64,000 bases of DNA from Anodontia alba (taxonomy: Eukaryota > Mollusca > Bivalvia > Lucinida > Lucinidae): assembly GCA_964016985.1 (NCBI GenBank), contig OZ024828.1, positions 89,148,399 to 89,212,398 on the forward strand, in the 5' to 3' direction. The position numbers were made by a program, and so were the translations under genes. Every line of letters begins with the position of its first letter. Positions within the stretch are counted from its first letter, which is position 1. The notes beneath the pieces were generated by a model that saw nothing but the letters and a program-made list of their open reading frames with translations, ran no database searches and had not been told where the DNA came from. Below are positions 12,601 to 24,600 of the stretch, piece after piece.

Positions 12601-15600
12601 ATCACTTTTTATTGCATTTTTAACAGACCTTTTGGTGTTTTTTTTTTTGTTTTTTTTTTTGAGTTATGAAATAACTGTTTATTGCTTCTCTTCATGTTTA
12701 ACTTAGATTGTTTTCAGCCCTTATACTACAGAAGTGCATAGGGAATATGTCCCTGTGGCGGGCCATGGTGCATGGCTTGCAGTTATCATTGCATATTTTA
12801 AGGGGTTTGGGTACACTGCTTTGATTTGCTGCCATTTTTTACAAGAGAGACAACTTTTGGTGACTTCCTGTTTGGTATCCTGCCCACCAAGCCCTTCTGA
12901 AAAGGGGTCAACTCTTTAAGGAAATTGTGAATCATAACTCCAGATAAGAGGGGGTAACCCATAAACATTTTTCTTATTTCTCCATAAAAACATGTGTTAT
13001 GAATATCATTTCCAGGGTTGTGGAATTATCAAATTTTATTACTTGTCGAGAGACAAGTGACAAGTAAAATGGTCAAAATCTACTTGTCCAACCAAGATTT
13101 ACTTGCACGAAAATTAACGTGTTTCTTATTTTCTAAAGAAAACATATTACGGGTACACATTAGAAGTGCCTCAGTTCTGATGATCCACAATATGTTCTCT
13201 TTGAGGAATAAGACAAATATATATCATAATCTGGATACACTTCTTAGCTTGAGCTACCAAGTCCTTGTCCCAGAACAAGTACAGTCGAAGCTCAATAGCT
13301 CGAACACCGAATGGCACGTTTACCATGGCTAATTCGAACTCATTTTTGAGTCCCTAAGAAATTCTTCCGCAAGCTCAAGAAAACAAATATTTAGGGAAAT
13401 TTTCTTATTTTCTCATGAAATTGTATGTTGTGTGTACTCATTAGAATTGCCTCATTCAGGCAATTCTAATGAGTACACTCAGCATACAATTATTGTGAAG
13501 GAAATAAAAAAAAATAAATTATTGTTATTTGCTTCCTGATCTGGCCCCATGATTTACCCTCAGTGGCTCGAACTACCCATTTCTCGAACAATTTTCTATG
13601 GTCCCAAAGATGTTCGAGCCATAGAAGTTCAACTATAAATTGAAATTTCTTACTTGTTCTCAGGGAAATGGGACAAGATGGACAAGTCGGGCATGGTATC
13701 TCCACAGCCCTGCCATTACTTATTGGTTGGAAAAAAGTGCCTTGTCTGGAGCTGTGAGGTTAGCCCGCACACCCACTCAGTATTTGTTTGTCAGTTAGAC
13801 TGCAGACTATACAAGTATTAGCTTTCAAAGAAAGCTTGGTCTGTGCTTAGCACACAGTATGTGTAAACCAAGCTTTTTGCGAAAGCTGATATTTGGTTAT
13901 AATATAACGTTTTTCAGTCGATTGAAAATAGCAGTGGACCAGTCCATGACCTTTCATAAAGTGCTTCTGCAGCAACGGCAAACTCTAAGCATCACAAAAA
14001 CATGCCTATATAAATTTGACCTCCTTAAACTCCACTTTTATACAGTAAAACTGGGGTTCACAGAGGTATGCATTATTTTTCTTATTTCTGCTCAAAAACA
14101 TATATTGTGGGTACTCATTAGAACTGCCTTGCTGAGGCAGTTCTAATGAGTACTCACAATCTATGTTTTGAGCAGAAATTTGAGTTTTTTATTTGAAAAT
14201 TTTCAGTTTTTGGTGGTGAAATTTTCTATATATTTGTATAGGCATGTTTTCATAATGATTGTCTATGCTCGTGGGCATTGACATATATGTGTGCAAATAG
14301 CTAAGCTGCTGATGGTATCGGATACTAGTTTTACTAGATGTCACTCATATATCTGTTTCCTTACAGTGCTGGTTGTGGAAGAACAGGGACAATTTGTGCC
14401 ATAGATTATGCCTGGGACATGCTTAAAATGGGGGTAAGATATTGATTTTGTGTTTATCATAATGTTGGTCAGCAGTAGTTTAGTACAGATTTAATCCTCC
14501 TAGACCTTTTTGTTTTCAAATAATCATTGGTGATAACTTCATTTTCAGGGACAATGCATTTTAACCCATTTTAGACTAAATAAACTCCCCCATTCTGTAT
14601 ATTGGAAGATTCCAATATTAATATTCGGTATGTCAGGCTATGTGATTTAGATATTCCTAGAGAAAAATGTTGAACTATTTACAAACAGTGGAGACCCTGA
14701 TCAGATGCCACATTCTATGGCATCTGATGTGGGTCGGCACTGTTTGCCAATTACCCTTTTGTGGGGAGTCTCCAGACTAAAATGGGTTAAATTGGTAAAA
14801 CCTGAGATAGTGTAGTTTTTGGAGGAAGGGGAGATGCTGAAACTGGATTGTTTTAGTGATCTATAGCCGATTTAATTATGATATGAAAAAAATAAATATC
14901 TATTTGAAAAATCTATTTCAGAAAATAGATGACACCTTCTGTTTGTATGATATCATAAAAGATCTCAGAGACCAGCGACAGTCCATGATACAAACACCAG
15001 TAAGTATATCATATATTGCATGTATGATTTTTTAAAAGATCTCAGAGATCAGCAATAGTCCATGATACAAACCCCAGTAAGTACACCAGATATTGCGTGT
15101 ATGATATCATAAAATATCTCAGAGACCAGTAACAGTCCTTGATACTTACACCAGTAAGTACAACAGATATTGCACATATGATTTGCTAAAGATCTCAGAG
15201 ACCAGCAACATTCCATGATACAAACACCAGTAAGTACACCGGATATTGCATGTATGATATCATAAAATATCTCGGAGGCTAGTGACCAGCCATGATACTA
15301 ACACCAGTAAGTACACCAGCTATTGCACATATGATATTATTAAAGAGCTCAGAGACCAATGACAGTCCATGATATAAATATCAGTACCAGATATTGCATG
15401 TTTGATATTATTAAAGATCTCATAGACCAGTGACAGTCCATGATACAAACACCAGTAAGTACACCATATATTACACATATGATATTATTAAAGAGCTCAT
15501 AGACCAGTGACAGTCCTTGATACAAATGCCAGTAGGTATACCAGATATTGCACATAAGATATTATTTAAGAGCTCGGAGACCAGCAACAGTCCATGATAC

Positions 15601-18600
15601 AAACACCAGTAGGTACACAAGATATTGCATGTATCATAACTCTTGATAAGAGGAGGTTGCATAGCCAGGTAAATATTTTCCTTATATCTCTACGGAAACA
15701 TATGTCCCGGTTCTAATTAGAAGCAGCTTGGTGACCCTCTTCTAATGTGTGCCTACAACATACATATGTTGTGTGGGAAAATAGAAACGTATGATTTCTT
15801 TCCCATTGAGTTATGGTGGATGATATTACAAAAGATCAGAGCATCTGGGAACAGTCCACAATAGAAGCACAATAAGGGCATATACTGGTCACAAGTTTGA
15901 ATCCCAGCTCGATCATAACTTTCATGGATATTGATCATGAAATTATTGGGCCATAAAATCTCAACTAAAACAATCAAACAGTTATCTTTCTATTTGTTGC
16001 TATGAAGATCTGTACAAAACCTAAGTCCGAAGGTATGTTTGCCAGTGAGAGCTGAACTTGGTCTTAGTTGTTTCTATTTGCTATTTAGTAAATTCTGTTA
16101 TGGCTTGGCGCAAATAAGTGCTGATAGATGTTAATTCTGGTCCTGCTGAACCCGGATATGCCGTGCCTTTGTAAACATTGTAGATCCAGATCAGTTGGTT
16201 TCTAAAGAAGACAACTTATCTGGATCTGCACTGTTTGCTATAAAGTATGTGAACGTGTATCACCAACCTCGATCAAGTAATCTGATTGGTAAAAATTAGA
16301 AGTGGGGCTGGCATCTTAATCTATCCAGCATGACAAGGGTTAAAAAGGTAAAAATGTATATTTAAAGGGACTGGGCACACTTGGTAAATTTGCTACCATT
16401 TTTAACCCCAGTCCTGCTGAACCTGGATGTGTCCTGCATTTGCAAACTGTGTAGATCCAGATCAGTTGGCTTCTGAAGAAGCCAACTGAACTGGATCTGC
16501 ACTGTTTTCCATTAAGTATGTGAATTTATATCAACAATCTGAATCAAGTAATCTGATTGACTGAAAATTAGAAATGGGAGGGGCATCTTCATTTATTCAG
16601 CAGAACAAGCGTTAAGAAGGAGACAACTTTAGTGACTTCCTGTTTGCTTTTGAAGCATTCAGAAGGCTAAGCAGTTAGTGCTTCTGACTTCAGATCAGTT
16701 GGTCCCAGGTATGAATCCCACTGTAGTCTGAATTCTGCTCATGACTATCGCACTTCACTGCACAGAGCCTTTCATTCACACCCTTTTGTCATCTAAATAT
16801 GACTGACATGTTGAAAGGGACATAAAACACTAAATCATCTTCTTCTTCTTCTTCTTCTTCTTATTCCGGTTGATGGTCAAAATTCTTTGACAGAATGTAC
16901 TGTTCACTAGCGTAGGGGAAAAGAGACAACCTCCTCTCTTCCGGGTAAAAACAGTTAAAATCAACAGGTGGTTAAAAACAGTTAAAAACACAGTTGTCTC
17001 TTTAGCTTCTGGGAGTTGGCTGCTGTAGTCTTTGGCCCACTCTGAACCCCTCGATGGTCTGGGAGTCTGTAACAAGAGCTGGGCTTTGATTCCAGTCTTG
17101 GATGGTTCAGGGAAAGAAGGAGTTCTTGACAGTGGCTGTAGGCTGATATAGTCTCTGCTGACCTCTGGTGCATCTGTTGTTTAGTCGCAGTACGTCACCA
17201 GTGTCCCTGTCCACTGCTCCATGCCGGATTTTATACAGCATTGCCAGTTTGTCCTTTTTCCTCCTACTTTTGAGGGTCACCCAACAAAGATAGTAAACCA
17301 TTCAGGGTTCTCTGGAAGTAGTTGCCATGGACAAACTGAGCTACCTGTCGTCATCATCATGTTTGCTTTCCTTAACAACATGTCCCTTTTGAAAAGGGCT
17401 CTATTCTAAATGGAAAGAATTACTCTTCTTTCTTTCATTTTATAGTTAACGCTTAAAATGCCAAGAAAACTTGCATCTGAAAATGTCGTCTGTCTATGTC
17501 GTCTGCTGAATATTCTTGCAAACTTTTCAAACCTATTTTTGCATACAGGCAAACAATGTGGACCCTGATCAGACTGCTCCTAAAAGAGCAGTCTGATCTG
17601 GGTCCACACTGTTTGGAAAAATGATGTTTAAAATCACAAGTAGATGACAAAACAGACGACAATTGTTGTGATTGGCAGTTTAAGGGTTAACTATAGCTTA
17701 AGATAAAGCACTCTTTTCAGCTGAAAAGTTTTTATATTTTCTTATTTATCTGTGAAAACAATATTATGTGGGTAGACCTCTTATCTGGATTTATTGTTGA
17801 CCTTTCTTTTCAAAGGCAATCAAAAGAAACTTGAACAAAGCTGCCCCCATGAAAATGTATCCATTCCCCTAAAGAAAAAAAAATCTAAGTAATGTTGTTA
17901 GAAATGACAGTATGTTTTATAATATTAACACTCACCACTTGTAATTCTGGTGTGAGATCTGCTATGCGTGCAGCAAGCTAGCTACCAGGAAAGGGCCTAC
18001 TGATGCGGATGTTGCGCCTGCACCTTAAAAAATAATCCACTGATGATGATGACCTATAGCCAGGTTCAGCAGTTGACAATTGGATAATGTTTTTCTTATT
18101 TATTGCAGAAAATAGGATTTGACATTTCATGCAGATTGTCTCCTAAGGAGACAATTTGCATGAATTGTCAAATCCAGTTTTCTGGGAAAAATAAAAAAAA
18201 AATAAAAATGTTGTCTGCTGCCACGCATGCACAGCATGCAAAAAGTTAAACAGAGGTTATTTTTAAACTGCTAGTATATTTTTAGCCACAATGTCATAAA
18301 AAGAACCTTCGGACATGTGCACCCTGCAAAGATTCAGATCAGCATGCACATTTACAGTCTGATCAGAATCTTCACTGGGCACATTTTTGATAGCAAAATA
18401 GGCAAAATTTCTTCATGCGGACAATACAGACTGATCAGACTGTGCCAGTGTGCTGACTGCTTAGAGTCTTCATTTGGTGCACATGTCAGAAGATATGTTT
18501 TCTCATGTTGTGACTCACTTTACATTTTATAATAACCCAGTTTGTCTATTTTGCCAGTTACAAATGCATGTCATAGGTCTGGATAAGAGTGGGTGTCAGG

Positions 18601-21600
18601 TAAATATTTTTCTAATTTCTCCAGGAAAACATATGTTGATGGTACTATTAGAAGTGCCTCGGCAAGGCACTTGTAATGAGTATCCACAACATATGTTTTC
18701 GTAAAGAAATAAGAAAAATATCAATACTTTTGGATTGAAAAAAGCATCTTATCAAGAGCTTTACTAGTAATTTGCTGTTATCATATGGTTAGTTTCACTA
18801 CAAAAACATCTGAACCTGTACGGAAAGGAATGGGGGGTGGTCGGGTGGTGCGAAGGTGTCATGTATCTTATGTCACCGGGGCGTCCAACTGATACTGGCT
18901 TACAGTTGGGCAAGGCCTGCTATCCTTGTAGCAGGTAAGGGTTGAGGGGGAATGTTTTTATTTCTTCTGTTTCTTCACTTTCATTCCTGTTCCTCTTTCT
19001 ATCCTGTTCCTCTCTTTCATCTCTTCGACTATCTCTTCTATCACTCTTCTCCCTTTCTCTGGGAGACGACACAAAATGACCCACAAGGGTTGACGTGTCG
19101 TTAAACCCCAACACAATCAAAAAACGGAAAGGAATGATTGTTTTCCTAAGCTAAGTCAGTGCTAAAAATATTGATCAATCTCATGCTGGAGAAATTAAGC
19201 TAAATGAGGCCTGTGAACCATAAGTATATTTGCAATACAAATAGAGATAAAAGCCATATAACTCCATTGTTAAAAGCTGCAGTTTGTATGCAAACAGCGG
19301 AGATGATGTGCATTTCCATTGTCTTCCATGGAGGAACAAAAGGTTTGCAATCCATAGGCTTATCCAAGTTAGGAAGACGGATAAAGGACTGGTGAGTGTT
19401 ATTGTTTTCTACCAACAGACGATTGGTCGTGTGATTGATTGGCAGTCAGATTTATGGAGGAGTACGGAACCACTATGAAAACTGTGGCTATATCCATTTG
19501 TGTGAGCATTGAATGTCTATTGATAAGCTATTGGTGAGAGGAGTGAAAGGCTAGTTTGATTATCCATTGGTGAGAGGAGTGAAAGGCTGGTTTGATTATC
19601 CATTGGTGAGAGGAGTGAAAGGCTGGTTTGATTATCTATTGGTGAGAGGAGTGAAAGGCTGGTTTGATTATCCATTGGTGAGAGGAGTGAAAGGCCGGTT
19701 TGATTATCCATTGGTGAGAGGAGTGAAAGGCTGGTTTGATTATCCATTGGTGAGAAGAGTGAAAGGCTGGTTTGATTATCCATTGGTGAGAGGAGTGAAA
19801 GGCTGGTTTGATTATCTATTGGTGAGAGGAGTGAAAGGCTGGTTTGATTATCCATTGGTGAGAGGAGTGAAAGGCTGGTTTGATTATCTATTGGTGAGAG
19901 GAGTGAAAGATTGGTTTGATTATCCATTGGTGAGAGGAGTGAAAGGCTGGTTTGATTATCTATTGGTGAGAGGAGTGAAAGGCTGGTTTGATTATCCATT
20001 GGTGAGAGGAATAAAAGGCTGGTTTGATTATCTATTGGTGAGAGGAGTGAAAGGCTTGTTTGATTATCTATTGGTGAGAGGAGTGAAAGGTTGGTTTGAT
20101 TATCCATTGGTGAGAGGAGTGAAAGGCTGGTTTAATTATCTATTGGTGAGAGGAGTGAAAGGCTGGTTTGATTATCCATTGGTGAGAGGAATGAAAGCTG
20201 GTTTGATTATCTATTGGTGAGAGGAGTGAAAGGTTGGTTTGATTAGGCCTTATTTTGCCATTTATTTCTGACAGGAGCAGTATGAGTTTGCCCACCTAAC
20301 TGTACAGATACTGTTCCAGAAACATCTTGAGCTGATGGAAGATCATATCTATGGAAATGTTGATCTAGTGAGTAATTCTTTGTACAATCAAACCTTCTTA
20401 ACAGTCACCTCTATTTATCAATAACCTGCCTTTAAAGGCAAAAAATATCAGAATATTGTATATTGAATCTGCTAAAACAGTTAACGAAATGACCCTTAAC
20501 GAGCTCGTTAAGCTAACGATGCTTTGAACAACTGGGCCCAGATTCAGATCATCCTAAGCATGTGCAAAGTATCATCTGGGCCTTTGCTCTCCATTCATAT
20601 ATTCTGTGGTATCCAATGATTCTGTTTTATAGTATTTACAGAATCTCTTTACAGTATTTACCCTAACTCTATGGACAGACATACCTGAGCAAACAGTATA
20701 GACCCAGATCAAACTGCTCCTTTAGCAAGCAGGAGCAACATAAGGATCTCTTTGCAGAATCAGCATTGGCATCGGCAAACAATGTTAAATTTGTGTGTTT
20801 AGCTTCTTTCCTCAAACACCAAGGCCTCTAGGCTAATGAAACTGCATATACACGCCATTAATCCCATGATGTACCCAGCCCACTGCCATCCACCGTTACT
20901 GACCATGATGTCGGCCTCAGTGGCGCAGTTGGATGCGCCGTCCGACTGGAGACCAGGGGGGCGCGGGTTCTACCCCTGCCGAGGTCGGCAACATTCTTTC
21001 GTGGAGATTGATCATGAAATATTTTCTACGGTCATTCTCTCCCTTCCGCTGATTCAAGAGGGGCAGTTGTCAGTTTCTGGCGAAAGAATGTGCACAATAC
21101 TGGTTAACCGCTTAGAGGACTAAGCCTGCCCAGTAAACGTGTGGTTAGGTAAACTGACCGCGCTCGACATGACCCCATTGGGTTGACTGGGCCATAAAAC
21201 CTCAACGCAAACAAATACTGACCATGACCTACCTTTTGTGCTCTGTTGAACATTGTTTAGTCTGTGTCTTTAGTTCTGTAGCAGTCGTGACCTAGCCATT
21301 CAGCAAATTTCTTGTTTTGGTACATAAATTTTAGGACAACTATGGTAAACAGAAATATGTCTGTTTATCTGGTATAAATATGGTAACGTGATGAAATATA
21401 AAACCAGTCTATTTTATATTTTCAGGATAAAGATGAAGAACGTAAGTACTGTTGCTAACAGATACACAGAAAGGAGAGATTCTCCTTGTTTTAATCCTTT
21501 CCATGCTGAATAAGTTAAGATGCAATGCCCACTACGAATTTTCAGGCAGTCAGATTATTTGATCCAGGTTGTTGATACGAGCAAATTAACATATTTAATG

Positions 21601-24600
21601 ACAGATAGTGCAGATCCAGATGAGTTGTCTTCTTGAAGAAGCCAATCAGTTTGCTTCTTCAAGAAGCCAACTGATCTAGATCTATACTGTTTGTAAAGTT
21701 AGGGCATATCCTGGTTCAGCAGGACCAAGGAGCTGTTGAAAAAAAGAAATAATATTAAAACTATTTGGTTTTGCATTTGTGTTAATACAATAAAAACCAA
21801 ATTGATGGTACACATGATTTTTGTCTGTATAAGGCTTGCATTTGAAGAATAAGGTAAATGTCCCAAAATTATGTACACCAAAGTGCCTGACAAAATGGCA
21901 TATGCAAACAGTGTGGACCATGATCAGACTGCTCCTGAAGGAGCAGTCTGATCAGGGTCTACATTGTTTGCTATTCCACTAAGTATTTTAAGAAAGAACT
22001 TCATGTACCGAAAAAAGCAAAATTTAAACCAAAAAAAGAATGGAATAAAATGTTCGAAATTATAGGACATTTACTGTACTGTATAAAGTCCACATAAGAT
22101 GGGGTATCTAGAAGCGTCAGGGTGGCAGAGTGGTTAGTGCTTAAAAGGTACTGGGTTCAAATCTGGAGGCAGAATTCAGCTCATGACTGTATGGTACTTC
22201 ATTGCACAGAGCCTTTCTTTATTATTCTTCCATCATCTTGATTTTGACTTAAAACACAAAACCTTTGAGATGGGGTATCTCTAGTTCTATAAGAATGAAG
22301 ATATCAAATATGATTTGTTGGGTCAGTCATTATAAGTTATGACTTTTATTTTATTGCAAGCAAGGAATTACATTGTATCCAAAATAAATAAAAATGATAT
22401 TTTCACATCTGAAATGATTCAGTATTTTCACTAGTGAGAAATAACGTGGTCATGTTATTTTCACTCTTTATTTCGGATTACTTCATTGTTTCCCTGACAG
22501 ATGCTGATCCCACTTCAATTTTTTAAACTCATCCAACTTGTCTGTTTTTGAACAATATTATCAAGTGTTGGTATTCATTTTCTTTATTAGAATGTAAGGA
22601 ACATTTTGTTAACAAGATAACCTTGATTTGCCGAAACTGTTTTTTTTTTCTCTCTCTCTCTCTCGCCCTTCATATGTTAAGGACTGAACATTGACGCCAT
22701 GACGTTAATGTTTAGTTTTTCAACATAATTTATGATGTCAGAAGGGCGCATTGGCATGTAAACAATAAAATAAAAAGAAAATTAACTCTTTTTCAGTGAA
22801 TACCATAAATATTTTCATCTCATGTAATGTAAACATTCAAATTTTCACTCGTGCTTTGCATTCATGAAAATACTGATGTTTTTATTACACTTGATGAAAA
22901 TATTGATGGTATTCACCAGACAAGAGAGTAATATCCTCTATTTATTGAACAGAGTCAAACTTCAGTGGCTTGAACATATTTAGGAGGATGCAAAGTTGTT
23001 CTAGAAATGATTAATTTGAGCCACTTAGGGATAATAATGGCACCAGGTTAGAAGGCAAAGCGGGACAGTTTGGGGTGTCATATTGATTTTCTGTAAAATA
23101 ATGTTGTGTTGAGAGTACTCATTAGAATCACCTCATTGAGATTATTCTAATGAGTACACTCATCATGCATTTTCGTAGTAAAATATGAAATTTCCCTAAT
23201 AGCCCTACATATTTGTTTTTTTTTTTGTGCTATTGGATCGGAAGAACTTCCTAGGGACTTAAAAACAAGTTTGAATCAGCCACAGTAAACAAGCCATCAG
23301 TACTTGAGTCATTGAAGTTTTACCATTTAATGAGATCATGAAGACACAGATCAATATACTAATTAGATACACGTTCTTGTGAGAGAAAGAATAAATACCG
23401 TATTCAACCTATAACAGCACTGTGCTTATAGGTTTTTCAAAATTACTAGGAAATGTTGAAGTAAAATATGCATCCTCCTCGCTTACTATAAGTACACTTT
23501 AAAAGCAAGATTAGCAAATGACTTATCTAATGGTTTTTATGCAATGTTTTTTTTTTTTTTTTTCTGTTTTTTTTTTTATTTTCTTTATGAAAGCATATGT
23601 TGTGGGTACTCATTTGAATTGCATTGACAAGTCAGTGCAATTCAAATGGGTACCCACAACATATGGCTTTATAAAGAAGTACCCTGGCTGTATTCTGAAG
23701 ACTGGAATCGCTTGACTGTGGGCTTATAAGAGTATGTGCAGTAAATATGTCCAATACAGTAGTTATTTGACAGCTAAGCAGTTGTGTATGTTTTTATGGA
23801 GAAACAAGGCTGGTAAGTCAAAGGTTTATATTAGTATGTCGAATCTTAGGTCCTTTGGCTCTTTTCTTTGCAGCTGATGTAAGTGCAGTAACGCAAAACA
23901 GAAAAGGTTCAGTATTGGTAGACGATATTACACAAACTTTGAGTCAGTTATATGATACAGTTTACCCACCTAAGCTTCCTGAACCACTGGTTCCAACACA
24001 GTACCATCCTCCACCAGAGCCTGAGAAGGTCATCAGTCCAACCTTGAAGGACAGAATAGCAGTGTTTTCAGTGGAAAAGATTGAAAACATTCCAAATCCA
24101 TCTATAGAGAGAAAACCTAGTGTTGAAAAAGCAGGCATAGAACCAAAACAGTCATCAGTCAAGAATGAATCACATTCAGTAATTGTTAAACAGACTTCTT
24201 TAGGTGGGCAGATACCATCTCGAGATAATTCTGTGAAGAATAGTGGAAGTATAAAACTTGATAACACTAAATTTCCTCCTGTGGGTGAAACACATTCTGT
24301 AGTGGTTAATAAACATCAGTCTTTAGATCAGCATATTCCATCACGAGAGAATTCTTTGAAAAATGGAGGGAGTGTGAAAGGATTTGAACAAACACAAGCG
24401 AACTTGGTACGTTCTGGAAGTACTCAAGTAGAGGGAAAACATGTGACAATTTTATCAGTAGGTGGAGGTAAATCATCATTGACAGCATCAAAATCATCAC
24501 CTTTACCAAAGGTCCCTACTTCAGAACATTCAGCAACAAGGTCAAAAACTTTTCCCAAAAGTAATGGTTCAAGTGGTGCTATTAAAGGTAACCAAAGTAT

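Noticed and set aside
13014..13713. Firm hAT classification
   Set aside because: The ends fit, but I could not find an 8-bp target duplication, so it is listed only as a candidate.
15010..15631. Mutually exclusive alternative exons after exon 4
   Set aside because: The repeated units contain only the 3' half of the exon with no acceptor of their own, and nearly all have in-frame stops (TAG, TAA or TGA at the codon matching Arg of QRQ).
19517..20220. Long open frames on both strands (about 200 residues each)
   Set aside because: They are products of the 36-bp minisatellite, whose length is a multiple of three and which lacks stops. There is no non-repetitive sequence and no start context.
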